Positions 48,690 through 60,984 of a DNA stretch of 64,000 nt are shown in pieces. Source of the DNA: Isoetes taiwanensis (Eukaryota; Streptophyta; Lycopodiopsida; Isoetales; Isoetaceae); assembly GCA_021234155.1 (NCBI GenBank), contig JAJEKV010000638.1, positions 1-64,000 of the forward strand. Direction: 5' to 3'. Below the pieces are notes generated by a model. That model ran no database searches, was not told where the DNA came from, and saw only the letters and a list, made by a program, of their open reading frames with translations. How positions within the stretch are numbered: position 1 is the first letter of the stretch; each line of letters starts with the position of its first letter. The translations under genes and the position numbers were made by a program.

Positions 48690-49755
48690 ATAATGATACG
48701 ACTGACGAAGAAATTACGATCTTTGCTTTAAAAGTACAATACGAGGATACAGCGCATGGCATTTAAGTTACAATGGTATGAATGGTATTAGCTCATGGCG
48801 TGCTATGGAGGGGCTTGAATTGGAAAATGCTAAGGCGATAATTAGAGTTTGCGACCCGAATCTTGTACGCACTATTTTTATTTGCGAATCTTGAGGAACA
48901 ACACCGGATTAATAACACCTAGATAAATAACACCACGGATGTAATTAAAACAATGTAAAGAATGCCATCCATGTAAAGAATATCCCATCCATGTAAAAAA
49001 AGCGGTGTTTTTGAATTCACGAATGCTTTCAGTGCATGCGGGCCTTATATTTTTGCAATTTTGAAAGAATGAGTGCGGCATGCAAGCCTTTTAATTTCAT
49101 ACATATATGTGAGAATCGGTTTGTGCATTTTAGTATGAGCACTCAATCTTCCTCTATGTCTTCCAAGAAAATGAAACTCACCTTCTTTAAGCGAATCAGC
49201 GGCCATGCAACAAAGGTTAGATGCTTTCCCTGCTTGTGTCTCCATCGGGATGCCTTATACGGGTAATGCCGTCGTTGAAATGGCAACTGGTTACTAGAAT
49301 CTTCACATGATCATTTCAAGAGGAACTCCATGGCGGTGCTTCGGATCGTGATTCTATCTTGCAATTTCCACCCTCCTCTTCAAATTCGTCGTCGGCATGT
49401 AGCATTCTTTCTTATTTGTTCAATGTCGCCAAGATCGTGGGATTAATTTGGAGCTTGGGATGCGGAAGAGTAGATGAACTTACATGAAAGGCGCTCGACA
49501 TAAGCTCGGTCGGTAGGCTTCTTCAGTTCTTACGAGTTCTTTCGAGTTCTTCTGTTCTTCCAAGTTCTTTTCGAGTTTGAATGACAACAAAAATTTGGCG
49601 GCAAGATTAGGTGGTAGTTTCAAATTATCCAGATTAATTATGCTTGCTTTTCTAGCTGAGTGAAATCTAATTATGGGATTTGACAATACGGCGGTCGTAG
49701 AGCCATTAACTGCTCGTACGATCGCGTCCCGTCCATTAGACCCAATCGTAAGTTT
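48690..49755. other. No recognisable gene
   Basis: Open frames near 49.04-49.27 kb on both strands are mutual antisense. GAGTTCTT words recur at 49520-49570. Nothing is supported as coding. Confidence 0.5.
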
Positions 49756-49759
49756 GCTA

Positions 49760-49918
49760 ACCGTCGATGAAAAGTCGATCCGCAAAATTTAAATATCCGC
49801 TCCCTTCTATCGGACCGTCGATTAGAAGTCGATCCGCGATATTTTAATAACCGCTCGCTTTTATCGGACCGTCGATGAAAAGTCGATCCGAATGAAACCC
49901 GTCGATCTAAAGCCGACC
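49760..49918 (+). repeat. 54-bp minisatellite built on GTCGAT palindromes
   Basis: Units starting ACCGTCGATGAAAAGTCGAT begin at 49760, 49814 and 49868, with a partial unit at 49898. The period is exactly 18 codons, so minus-strand frames stay open across it. Each unit carries GTCGAT and its near-inverse, so single units can fold. Confidence 0.9.
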
Positions 49919-50009
49919 TAATCGCCTTATGCAAATCTATATAAGTTTTTGAATTCCATTTCTTGCTTTTTGATTGTCGACTTGCTTCAGAGGCGGCTCA
50001 AGAACTCCT

Positions 50010-53000
50010 AGGTGCTCGGGAACTCAAAAAACTCCGAAGCTCAAGATCATCGCGAAGATGCCGCCCAAAGGTCGTCTTTGCTCCAAACTTCGGTAGGACA
50101 TGAGAGAATGTCTTTGAAGGTCGGTATTGTCATCATTTTGTGTGTTATTCATTCATTGTTCAGTGCTCTCTATTTACTGTATTTGCTCTGTATCTTCTGC
50201 CTATGCTCCTGTCTATTATTTCTGTAGCAGTGACTTAAATTTCTATAGTTGCTGACACTCCTGTCTATCATTTCTTTATTTTGCTCATTTACTTTGTGAC
50301 TTGTATTTGCATCGCATAATAAATGTCCTTCACGTGTTAAATTGTCCTACTCGTGATTAGCATTACGTCTATAATTTGTAAAGTAGTATGGCCGTGTTTA
50401 GTTGGCTGCCTTCATTTGTGTAAAATTGGCATCTTTGTAATTAGCCGCGCCTTATGAGTGCATGTAATGCATGGCGGGGTTTGTATGCCATTGATTGCTT
50501 TAGCTGGCGGAATTGATGACCACCGAAATGGCGCTAAAGCGTGTATTACCTGCGTTTCGTTTGCGAGGGAAGAAGAGACAAAAACCGAATATTTGTTCCT
50601 ACACCTCCTCCTAAGAAAGCAAGAGGCTCGGAAGATACTCCGGTGAGCTCCGACTCCGAGAGAAGAAGGGGAAAGCCCAATGAGGTAGCGGTATCCTATG
50701 CATTGTCGATGGATGATAGCGGATCCATTATCGAGGCGGAACCACCGGATCCTCCATGCCTCGAGGAGAAGATGGATGGCGGTCTGCGGAGTGGTATGTT
50801 GATGTAAAGGCAAAACAAATGGTAAGGTGGATCTTGTGTTACACTCGAGGAAAGAAAGGGCCGATCTTATGAAGAAACAAGGTATTCTTATCACTTGTGA
50901 GGGCGGGGATGACATCTGTTGTCAACTCCTAGTGGAGGTTGTGAAGAACCACAAGAAAGATCTCGTCCGGTTACACATGCGGGGCAAGCTGCTTTCAAAG
51001 ATGGTCGATGAAGAAGGGCGTGAGTCTTTGAGTCATGTTTCAAATACGGATGGCCTCAAAATCTGTCCTCAATCCGGTTTCTATTAGTGAAGGGGTGTGC
51101 GCGGTGAGGAGAGCTTTGCGAGGACCTTCTCCAAGTTACTACACGGAGGAGATGAAGCATCAAAATGATATCGGGGATGTCACGAAGATTCTTTGGACTT
51201 AGGAAAGGACACATGCCTTGAGTTGATGGCATTTTTGGGGAAAATGACTCGAAAAAAATTGCATTTGGAGGCAATGAGGTAGGCTAGTCAAGTATGCGGA
51301 GACAACTACCCACTTGGCCAATCTTTTACACATCCCATCCATGTTGACCGTCGGTGAGATCACATAAGTCAAGTCTTGTTAGCGGGGAGGTATGACCACG
51401 AGCATGCAAGAGAAATATTGAGGCGATGGTGAGGAATCGGCCAAGTTCCTATGCCAGTGAGCGTGCTTCCTTGGGATAAGAAAAGGATGCTCCACTCCGA
51501 TTGGACAACACTAGAAAAGCTAACTTAGTGGAGAACCCTAATGTATGCTTCCTTATTATTGGCCGGACGACATTCTATTGAGGCCTGGCGATCCCTTATC
51601 AACCCGGGCTAAGCAAACCGGACAAACAATGTATCTGCTGCATTACAACCACGGGGAGGTGTCGGTTTCTAAGCCCCCATACCCTACTTGAGAGGACTGG
51701 CGAGAGATTAGTGCAACATTGAGCGAAATGAAGAAGTCTTTCTTTATAAAGGTTAGTATATTTGGTGGAATAGAGTCGGATATATCAAGTAGCAATACTT
51801 GGTAGTATAGTAGGTCCGGCGTTTGTCAAAGGCGTCCCAATTCGGCGCTTGGCGTGAATTCCATGGCTGCCAATTCGCTGGGGGGTGTATTCGTCGCGAA
51901 TGTCACCATGAATACGCGGTACGCGAATTGCCAATAACTGCATTTTCATCGGGGACGAATACCGCCCGGTAGCGAATGCGATTGGCTTGCCAATTGGCGC
52001 TGGCGTGTATTCATCTTGCCTATTGCCCGGGCGGGCGAATACACCCGGGGCGAATACATACCCGGTGAAGCGTGTATTCTGGCGTGTATTCATCTTTGCC
52101 AATTGGCGCTGGCGTGTATTCGTCTTGAAATGTCGGGGATGAATACGCCCGGTATGAATTTAACGATACCGCCTTTGGCGTTTCTGATTATCTTGTTTGC
52201 TTGATCTAAAAAGCGGTTAACTTTTGTATGCCACTGCTCATATTGGGTGACATGCTTTCCCGCGTCGCGGCCCTTCATTGGAACAACTTCCGTCATGCCT
52301 TGACAATGGATAGAATATGGAAGACCCCCGCAAACAAAGCGGGGAGGAGCAGTCACGAGGAGTTTAAGGCATTGGAAAAGACCTTGGCTCGGACTATCAT
52401 CAAGATAGGAAACCAAGAGCCAAAAAGCGGGGAAAAACTGGGGGGAGGAAGCGGGAGGAGGTGCGAGGCGGCTTCGGAGGTCCCCTGAGATGCCTACAAG
52501 ATGCGTCTTAAGCTAAGGGCGAAGTGCAGGCGAAGTGGAGCGGATACAGGATGCTTATGCTGAAGCGACTACGGACCCAATGGGGACGAGTGCCTCCTCA
52601 AGATACTTCAATATTTGATCTCAAGACTAGAGATGAGGAAAGTCTGAGGGCCTCAAGATGATGAAATCATTTGGTTGTTAAATCAATGCATAAACAAAGA
52701 AGTTTTGTACAAGAAGGCTTCTTCAGTTAAGGACAAAATGTCCTTCATTGATTGTTGCACTCATATAAAGAACATGCGAGTTATGAAGGTAGCAGTTGGT
52801 GAAGAACTTGAAGCTATCGGTGATGTAACATTATGCGAAGTCGGCTGCTAGACAAGTATGGCGTGTCTGCTGATGACATCAAGAAATACGTCTTTTGGTC
52901 GAAGGAATTTCTGCAAAACAGGAAATCAAAGAACCAACAGCACACCTCAAAGCTATCAGATAAGGTGATGGCTGAGCTCGGAAGAAAGGTTGCCGTCCTA

Positions 53001-56000
53001 AAAGATGTTGGTGGTGACTTACACGCACTCAATACCTGGTCTCTCGGCTATAAAGGTCTCCTACCGATACAACAATAGGCCCTCGTAATATTTCTCTGTT
53101 TGTATTGGATAGCGGGGCGCAAAAGGAGAGAAGGGGATGACTCAAGAGAGTACAGCAGTTTTTAGTAGGCTGCATAGGCTTAACAACTTCGAAACTCTTT
53201 ACTATTGTCATCATATGCCCCCGGGGAGAGCCTCATATGCATGCTTTGATGGCTTCATCACGACTTGGAATGCCTAAAGGTCGTTAGGGAAGGCTCTCTT
53301 CTCTTTGAGACAAAGGATCTTGATTTGAGGATGCGGTATAAAAGCGCTTGTATAATCTTCATAATGATATCCCTTGTGCGGATAGCGACTATGAGGTTGC
53401 AAAAGCAAAGGGGCATCGGATAAAGGTGCATGGCGGTGTTTTCTTTGGATGAACAACTTGAAAAATGTCTTCTACAAAGCGGATGATGAGGGATGAAGAA
53501 AATGAATCACGAGGAATTTGATGTTCCTAACCTCTACCTTAAAGACATCACTACGGAATTCTTTGACAAAAAAAAAGGGACCCTTGAATAAACATGGGTT
53601 TGCAATCAATCGGCAAGCTATCTTGTTGAGGCATTTGCACCACTTGATACCACTTCTTTGTGAATTGCATGTTGGAGGGTATATTGGTAGAGGCCACGAA
53701 GACATCAAGAAGATGTTTAAGTTTCGTCAGCGATGACCAGTCCGAGGATTTCCTTGAAGTGTTTTTTGAAAAGGTACTAGCCCGGCTGATTGGGGTCTGT
53801 GAAAGATAAAAAAGTGTTGGCTTTGGTACCTCCACGAAGGCGGCGAGAATACTTGGTTCACAAAAGCCTCAGAGTGCAACTCGAGAATGTTCAAAAAGCA
53901 ATGCACCCCAGGAGGAAGGCGAAATGCTAGGCGGGAGCGTGAGAGCATGGAGAAAAATTTGGCGTCCATGCTTGATAACATTCGGTCGTAATGTCGGTTT
54001 GGGAATGCAGTGCGGCGGTTCGATACCGGCCGGGGAAGATCATGCAAGCTTCGGATGCAACCAGCGAGGTTAGGAATCAAACCCCTGTGGTAGCTTTCAT
54101 AGAAAGCGATGTCGAACTTAGCGGTGGCGTTCATGCCCCGGCGGTAAGCATCAGGGGGTGAAGTAGGCGCTAAAAGGCTGCTTTGCGGATGGCGGCGATG
54201 AAAGGTAATTCCGCGCCGGTAGCGATATGTAGCTTTGTTATGAAGGATAAAAGCGGCGCTTGGCGTGTATTGCAGAACACTTTTGCATGGCTAACTCTTT
54301 GTTTTCCATGGTTGAGGGCTCCACACTTGTGACAAAATCATTGTCTTGATCTGAATGGTGTCTTTGTGTAAAAGCGTTTCCTAAGAAGCTTATTAGCGGT
54401 GATGACTTGAGCAAGTCCCTCTAGAATCGAATACTAAGTGGATCTATCCTCGTCCACACTTAGAAGATATGATGAATGAGGCGTTGATTGTTTGAGTTGC
54501 CATCGGTCCTCAATGGAGCGAAATGTTGATGAAGTACTTAGGGTGTTACCGGGCATGAATCGAGACTTTGTGACGATTTGGGACCAAAGTAAGTGTATAA
54601 AGTTTCCACATCCAAGAGATCGGATGGCAAACCGGTCTTAAGTGAAACATCTTGGTACTATGATGGATCAGCTTGGCATTCAAAGAAAGAGGACATCATA
54701 ATAGTAGATGATGATGCTCTTAAGTGCTTTTATAATCAAGGCGGGGCTCTAAATCCACCAACTTATACTCCACAAGATTACTCAGCGGATGAGTTTCTAG
54801 TACTATTCATGTCCATCATGAGTGGCAGCTTACGGTAAAACAATATCGGATGTTGTCAAAAGCATCGAACTAGATGGGACTAAGGAGATGGATCCCTATC
54901 TTGAGAGTTATTTGACAAAGAAAGGACTACTCCTACATGATGTAATCTTCATATCAAGTGAATACAATGTAAAAAGTGTTCTACGTATATTGATGTGTTG
55001 TTATCTACAAATGCTAATCAAACACCACATTCTTCTCACTAAAACAAGAAAATGTTAAACCTCCCGATTACTACAATGCAAAAATTTGCAACAATGCAAA
55101 GCGACATGTCACACAACAAAACACTATATTGAGAAAAGGGTATGCAAAAGTGGCGTGCTTTTGGAACGGACATAAATCAATTTAAATGAATGATGGTTAA
55201 GTTAGTAATTTTATCCTTTTCAACTTGTTATAGGTACACTTGACTCTGTGTTCGGATGATAAGAAGGCCGGCGTCTGGTTCTTCCCCAGGACGGTTTCAT
55301 GGAATTTGCGGCATGGACCAAGGCAAGCGAAAAGATAAATCTATGGCACCCTCGGCGTGGAAGAGATATTGTAAAGGTAGCTCTTCTGAGGGGATAAATT
55401 GGGCTGAAGTGCTGATGGATCATGATTCCAATGCTATGTAGGGATTCTTGAACATCACACTTTAGCCATCTTCAACATGGCACTTACTAAGGTAAGAACA
55501 CCATCAACATTCGGATCTTCAATTGCCGGGGACATTGGCGTTGACATGCTTGCACTTAAGAGGTATTTTTGTATTTCACATCTCCTTTTATTAATATTGA
55601 GTAGATTGGATACCATGTTAGCGACTTCTTTCATTCATTTGCTACAAAATAGATCTGGTCTTTTGCGGGCTCCACATCCTCACTATGCGCGGTTGTGTCG
55701 AATGTCCCACTTTTTGAAGCGTGGACAAAATCCTTCATCGGTTGTGAAGATTCACAAGTGTCCCGGTGGGAAAGATGGGGATTCATGTGGCCTCTATGTT
55801 GCGACTTATATCACGAGAAGTTTGTAGACACAATCGTGTGTGGTAAAACTACCAATGTGAGTGTCTCACTTCTTTTGTATTGCAAACAAATGGTTTTAAT
55901 ACTTATTATGTAAGTATTGTTGTCACATTTGCAGATTACCCGAAGCTGGTTCTTGCCAAAGTATGCGGAGGAGGATCGATCGTGATGTTCTCATCAGAGC

Positions 56001-56073
56001 ACTACTTGAGGAGTTAGACCACATTCACATCACCGAAACCATTAGACCACACGGTACTAATAAATGTGGGTGA
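50010..56073 (+). pseudogene. Multi-exon gene relic ending in a Ulp1/C48 SUMO-protease domain
   Basis: N-terminal blocks include KKARGSEDTPVSSDSERRRG (about 50610) and KERADLMKKQGILITCEGGD, then VVKNHKKDLVRLHMRGKLLS (50850-51000). Middle blocks are KYGVSADDIKKYVFWSKEFL (52852), SDKVMAELGRKVAVLKDVGG and TEFFDKKKGTLE (about 53550). SWYYDGSAWHSKKEDIIIVD (54650) leads to the protease. There, exon 55234-55491 has EHHTLAIFNM (His codon 55453-55455 or 55456-55458) and a GTAAG donor. Exon 55652-55856 has DGDSCGLYVATYI with the Cys codon at 55786-55788. The last exon (55935-56073) reads RSWFLPKYAEED. His...Cys in this spacing is the C48 catalytic core, which cleaves SUMO-like modifiers. Frameshifts abound. 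It converges with the family-T transposase at 57.6 kb. Confidence 0.6.
51815..52190. repeat. Palindromic repeat cluster (GCGTGTATTC / GAATACACGC)
   Basis: The core GGCGTGTATTC occurs about six times on the plus strand and its inverse (GAATACGCC or GAATACACCC) about six times, interleaved. TTGCCAATTGGCGCTGGCG recurs between them. The words CGCTGGCGTG and CGCCCGGTA also occur in the hairpins at 48.2 and 48.5 kb and near 54.22 kb. The cluster sits in what would be an intron of the Ulp1-type gene. Confidence 0.75.
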
Positions 56074-56079
56074 GCTTGA

Positions 56080-57140
56080 CCTATCCCTATTGTCAATGCT
56101 AAACACTATTTGATTATAAAATACACATTTTTCATTGAATTTTAATGAATAAAATCTCTTTTTATTCAACTCCACCATACTTTATTGATAAATTGCATGT
56201 TCTTTCATATCGGTGTCTGAGAAAAGGTTGATAGTGTTTGATATCAATAATGTTTTGGCAAAACAAATACATAGGACTTTGGTATCGGATGATCGACTAG
56301 TTGGAAATTATGACATAATAGACAAGAAAGTGTTGTTTTAAGGCCCCACCTAGGCGAATTCACGGAATTTGTATTTGAACACTTTGAAGTAGGAATATGG
56401 TCATCAATAGCTCCATGGAACCTATCAAGAGTAGTGGATAAAATCTTCACAATGGCCGGATAAAGGGACTTAAGGTTCACCTTTGATGGAAACCCTTGTT
56501 TGGGCTGCCTTTTCGGATTGCAACATGTGAAGACAAACCTTTGTATCTGAAGCCAATTGAGTTTATATCGAGAAGTATCGGGACAAGAATGACAGACAAC
56601 ACACTAATAGTAGGCGACTCAGAGTACAAGATGCTCTTCAATCCCAACGAAAATTGCATATGCCCACCTTCATGGCGAGGAAAGTGGCGTTGAAGACCAC
56701 AGGTCTCTTGACATACGAAACCATGGCTAGAGGGTTTGTTGATAGCACCGGACTGCAGCGGTATGTGAAGCGAGAATCCTTTACGCAATCCAACCGATGT
56801 ACTAACAACGGTTTGCGGAGGCAAATGCTTTCAAAAGGGCTACAAGGACCGAGATGGCATGTCGAGGCTATGGACAAGCTGCAAAGAAAGTAACATATTG
56901 AAACAGCAGAATAGTATGTACTGGCTTCACATCGGCTGTGACCAGATTTTGAATGTAATTTAATGTTAATATAAAACATGAACAACAGACTTGTATATAT
57001 TGGCATCATATCTGATATGACCAGGTTGTATATCTTGTGATATGTAATGCAAGAGTTTTTGTCTCCATACATGTTCCACTTTCTGCTTTGTTTCATGAAT
57101 CAAAAAGAAAAAGCTATTGATATCCATTATATGAGAACAA
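56080..57140. other. Spacer between the Ulp1-type gene and transposase copy 2
   Basis: Frames on both strands (for example 56477-56824 minus and 56496-56893 plus) overlap each other. The plus reading GRFTLDGNPCLGCLFGLQHV-like and the minus readings are equally unconvincing. It may hold a decayed C-terminus of a neighbouring element. Confidence 0.35.
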
Positions 57141-57143
57141 GTT

Positions 57144-57508
57144 CACAGACTAGTTTAACTTCTTCATGCAACAATTGATGAATATTTTGTACTTTCTGAT
57201 ATACATTGTGCTTGGAATCAGAAGATATTGTGTGATACTGAAATTTAAGTATCAAAATGCACTTCAGATTAAGAAATAAGTAAATAAGAAAAAACTTGCT
57301 GCAATCGACTAGTTTTCTCAACATAACACAGACTAGTTTAACTTCTTCATGCAACAATTGATGAACATTTTGTACTTTTCGATATACATTTTGCTTGGTC
57401 ACTAAAAGATATCTGTCATCTTGAAATTGAAGTATCAAAATGCATGATTAAAAAAATAAGTAAATAACAAAAAAACTTGCGACAATCGACTAGTTTTCTC
57501 AACATAAC
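57144..57508 (+). repeat. 183-bp tandem duplication
   Basis: Units start CACAGACTAGTTTAACTTCT at 57144 and 57327, and both end ATCGACTAGTTTTCTCAACA. They differ by scattered substitutions and small indels. It lies just beyond the 3' end of the minus-strand transposase. Confidence 0.95.
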
Positions 57509-57597
57509 TTGAAGATGATGGCAAATATGAAAGTTCATTTGTATAGAACTTAGTCATGTGCACTCAACAATCTCGGTGTAGGCTTGATATAAGCATG

Positions 57598-60500
57598 TCA
57601 TGCACCTCTCGTGTGATCATATATGGCATGCGTTGCCCCCTTCAACTTATGCTTGACTTCTTTGCATCGTGAACTTTGCTCAATTACAGATTCAGCTGGT
57701 ACCAATACTATTTTGTCATCCAACAACTTGTACTTGTGGTTTGTGCCTTGTAGCAGTTGATAGTAATGACCAGCTATAACCCTGTCACCAGCAAGCATTC
57801 TATTTCCATAGTCGTCAATCACATCTTCACGAAGAATATGCATCTCCTTCGCATAGGAGGGCGAAGTATGGAACATTTTCATGATTCCACGGGGCAGCAA
57901 AAAGATGCAAATATATCTCAATTTGGAGTACATCGGATAGTTCTTGCTCATCGGTACATAAAAAACCAACTAAAAAGCTCTTCTTGTTCGTCGACTGGGC
58001 GAACTAGGCTCCGATTTGTGCGGCTTCCCGCACCACAATGCCGAGATTCTCACATTCTCCCCATCGAAATTCAAGCAACCATTGCAAAAACATGGCGGGG
58101 ATCTATACATGACAAGTGTTGGGTCAATTTGGATTAATAGCGGACACACAATGTATAGCTAGAGTACCGGGCAATGTCTCACAATCTGAGCGAGGGTCCC
58201 TGTTAATGTCTTACGCCATCACCTCCCATATGACTCGTCCATTTTGCACTTCTTTTGTCTCGCCAAAGTGCAAGCGAGTTGGCACCCAAAATCGGAACAC
58301 CATTCTCTTTCCTTTGCTTTCGTACGCTAGGAACCTTTTCTCCAAAGCGACTGCCCATCATGTTCTCCTTTTCCATGGCACGAGCCAAAATAATTCCCTT
58401 TGCATCCTAATTTTATACATTTATAATATTGGGCCACATTCAAATAAAAGGCTAGAACACTTAAAGGCGGCACACCCATCAGACCACATGACATGGTATT
58501 TGATGTGGCCAAAACCTTTTGCATCATCCAAATATGGTGCTTCTTGAGAGTGCGGCTTCGAACAAAAAAGCATCATGCTTCATAACATCATGGAAACATA
58601 CAAATGAGCAAGTTTTTTTTTTTTCAGCTCGCCATTGACTTTCATCATGGTTATATGCACCCAGAATAGTTATGCTCGGTCATTGTTCCAATGCTTTCGG
58701 ACTGAACCTCCACTGAAATGGTTTTGCAAAAAGTGTAGTTCTCTGCAAAGTCCATTCTTGACAAAAGCAGAATCATCCCTCAAATTTTGCGATTTCCTGA
58801 ATTGTTTGCTCGCCAACTTGCTGAAAAGTTGTGAATAGTGAACTTTGTAAAGGTCTTTGAAACATCTTGTCAAGCAATGTACCTAGATCCCGCTTTCGGT
58901 AACAAGCTTCAACCTCCTTGAAGTGCCAGCTTTGGAAGGTTCATTCGCGTGCTTTAAACTTGCCATTCAATGTTCTCATTCTGCGACTCTTTCTCCTTAG
59001 GACAGATTTGAATATTTTTGATTACCCGCGATTACGGCACTCTCCCTTGACCTGATCAAACTATGCCACTCTTCGCCTTCCTTATCACGGGCCAGTAGCT
59101 CTCCACATAGCACCAACATTTTGAAATGTTTTAGAAGGAGCTTTGGCGGGCGCCATTGTTCTCATCTGCAGACAAACACCACAAGAACATGTACAATTGG
59201 CATGAAATTTGCTCTCGGGGCGCTAAAAGCTTTTACGTATAGATCGGCTTGTTCATGCTTCCGCTTGGCCCGACATGTGTTCCTCTCTTTCAACCTTCTC
59301 ACACCACGTAGGCTTTTAGCGACTCGAACTTTCGATGCTAATCTTCACTTGGGATGTTCATCTTTGAACATCTCATACAATTCACTCTGCAAGGAAAAAA
59401 AATGGCATGTATAAGTAAGATATAAATTAGAACTACTTACGAATCCAAAGATGTTGCAGACATTGCATTAGTTCTATGGCATTCAGATCATGATTTGATA
59501 TACATTCAACTACTATACCACAACATCGTACATACCATGTACATGATATGTATAAATGTATAAAGAATGTACTCCAAAGAGTTCCAGATGTACATAAAAA
59601 ACTCAATATGTAACCAGGTCACAGACAGTGTCACTGTATTACAGATGTATGTATTCAATACTTTTCTTATGGAAGGAAGTACATTTAAATACTTTTATGT
59701 ATCACCCTATCTTTCAAAACTATCTTGAGATCAGGAAAGCTTAAAATGTACTATAATGTACTTGGGAACTACAAAAATCAAGACTATAATAACACAGCCT
59801 GACTTTCAACACATTTTCCGCCTTATGCCACATTGGATGTAATTGGAAGTACATCCAAGTACTTTTCCTGTTAAACATAGCTCATTCAGTACCTCCAAGT
59901 GTAAAAATATAATTACTGTAGTTGGATGTACTTCAATGTATATCAGATACATCCCTTGCATGGAATGCAAATAGGATTACTAAACTTATCCAGGATGCAC
60001 AGAAGCTAGCTTCTATCAAGCTTGCAAAAAAGAGGATTAAAAGACTTAAAACTGACCTGGGGCATGTCCAAAAACTGGATTGGAAGTGTCCTTTTCTTCC
60101 TGACATCCCTGTACTTTGGAGAAGTTTTTGTGTGGGTTAACCAAAACTCATTTACCAATTTGTTTGATTGATTAGGAAGCATGTCTGCCCTGGGTTGCCT
60201 TCCTGCCAGTGCCCACATATTAGCACTGATAATGACATCCGCTTTCTTCTAATTGCAGCTTTTGTGAGGTTTCTTGCTTGCACTTGAAGAATTCTGGAGG
60301 CTACTCCTTTTTTTGCTCGAGTTTTCCATTCTCACCAACAATCATTGATAACGAGGGAATGCTTATTGCTAATTTATCATTGCTATTTGCTTTTTTTCAC
60401 TTCTGCAGACCTTCACGGATATTTTTTAGCATAGTATCCTTCCGAGAATTGCTTATTTGGATTTCCAATGGCGAGGTTCAAAAAGAAGTGGTACCTTTCA

Positions 60501-60643
60501 TCAAAACAGTTTTCATTTGCTAAAGCTCTCCTTTGTATGGGGCGTAAATCTTGAACACGATCATATATAAATTTACAAATTTCATCAATCTTACGCTTCA
60601 TTTTCTTTGTCACATTCCCGATATTGCAATCTTCTTGCGCCAT
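57598..60643 (-). pseudogene. Spliced DDE-like transposase relic, family T (copy 2)
   Basis: Reading leftward, the 5' block is RKIDEICKFIYDRVQDLRPI (about 60600). The next exon has KLVNEFWLTHTKTSPKYRDV and ends LDMPQ at 60057. After the intron come SELYEMFKDEHPK (59386) and AKRKHEQADLYVKAF (59270-59225). WSDGCAAFKCSS (Ser-Asp-Gly codons at 58483-58475) and GSCHGKGEHDG (58382-58350) follow. The C-terminal frame 57969-57598 has MHILREDVIDDYGNRMLAGD and ends at a stop. Each block has a counterpart in the same order in copy 1 (2.5-5.8 kb). Together they define the family's conserved core, including putative catalytic Asp and Glu. Frameshifts make it a relic. Confidence 0.75.
59387..60056 (-). other. 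Intron of family-T transposase copy 2
   Basis: On the minus strand the donor is CCCAG|GTCAGT and the acceptor is TTCCTTGCAG|AGTGAA. It interrupts the protein at the same point as the copy-1 intron (HYLE.SQ / LDMPQ) and is of similar size (670 against 710 bp). The segment 59540-59960 is full of GTACTT/AAGTACAT words. Confidence 0.7.
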
Positions 60644-60984
60644 TTACGTTCCTTCGTTGTTCATCATGGTTCTTGCGTGGTTTAGGGTTATTTGGAGGAA
60701 TTCGCAAGAAGGAGGGAAAATCGAGGCGGCTGTAAGTTTTAGAAAAAAAGTGGGAAATTCTCCTAACGTTCGGCGTTTCTTGGAGTGGTTAGAAGCGGGG
60801 AATTGAAATCGCTTCATGATTGCGTTTTAATTGGCGTGGCAAGTAGTTAGAAAAAAGATTCCATAATATAGCTATTATGTACATCTTGAAAAAACGGTTA
60901 TGTATTTGAAATGTGATACATCTCTTACTCTACATTTAAAATGTAAGACACCCTACACCTTTCTTTTTACCCTTCACCGGATAA

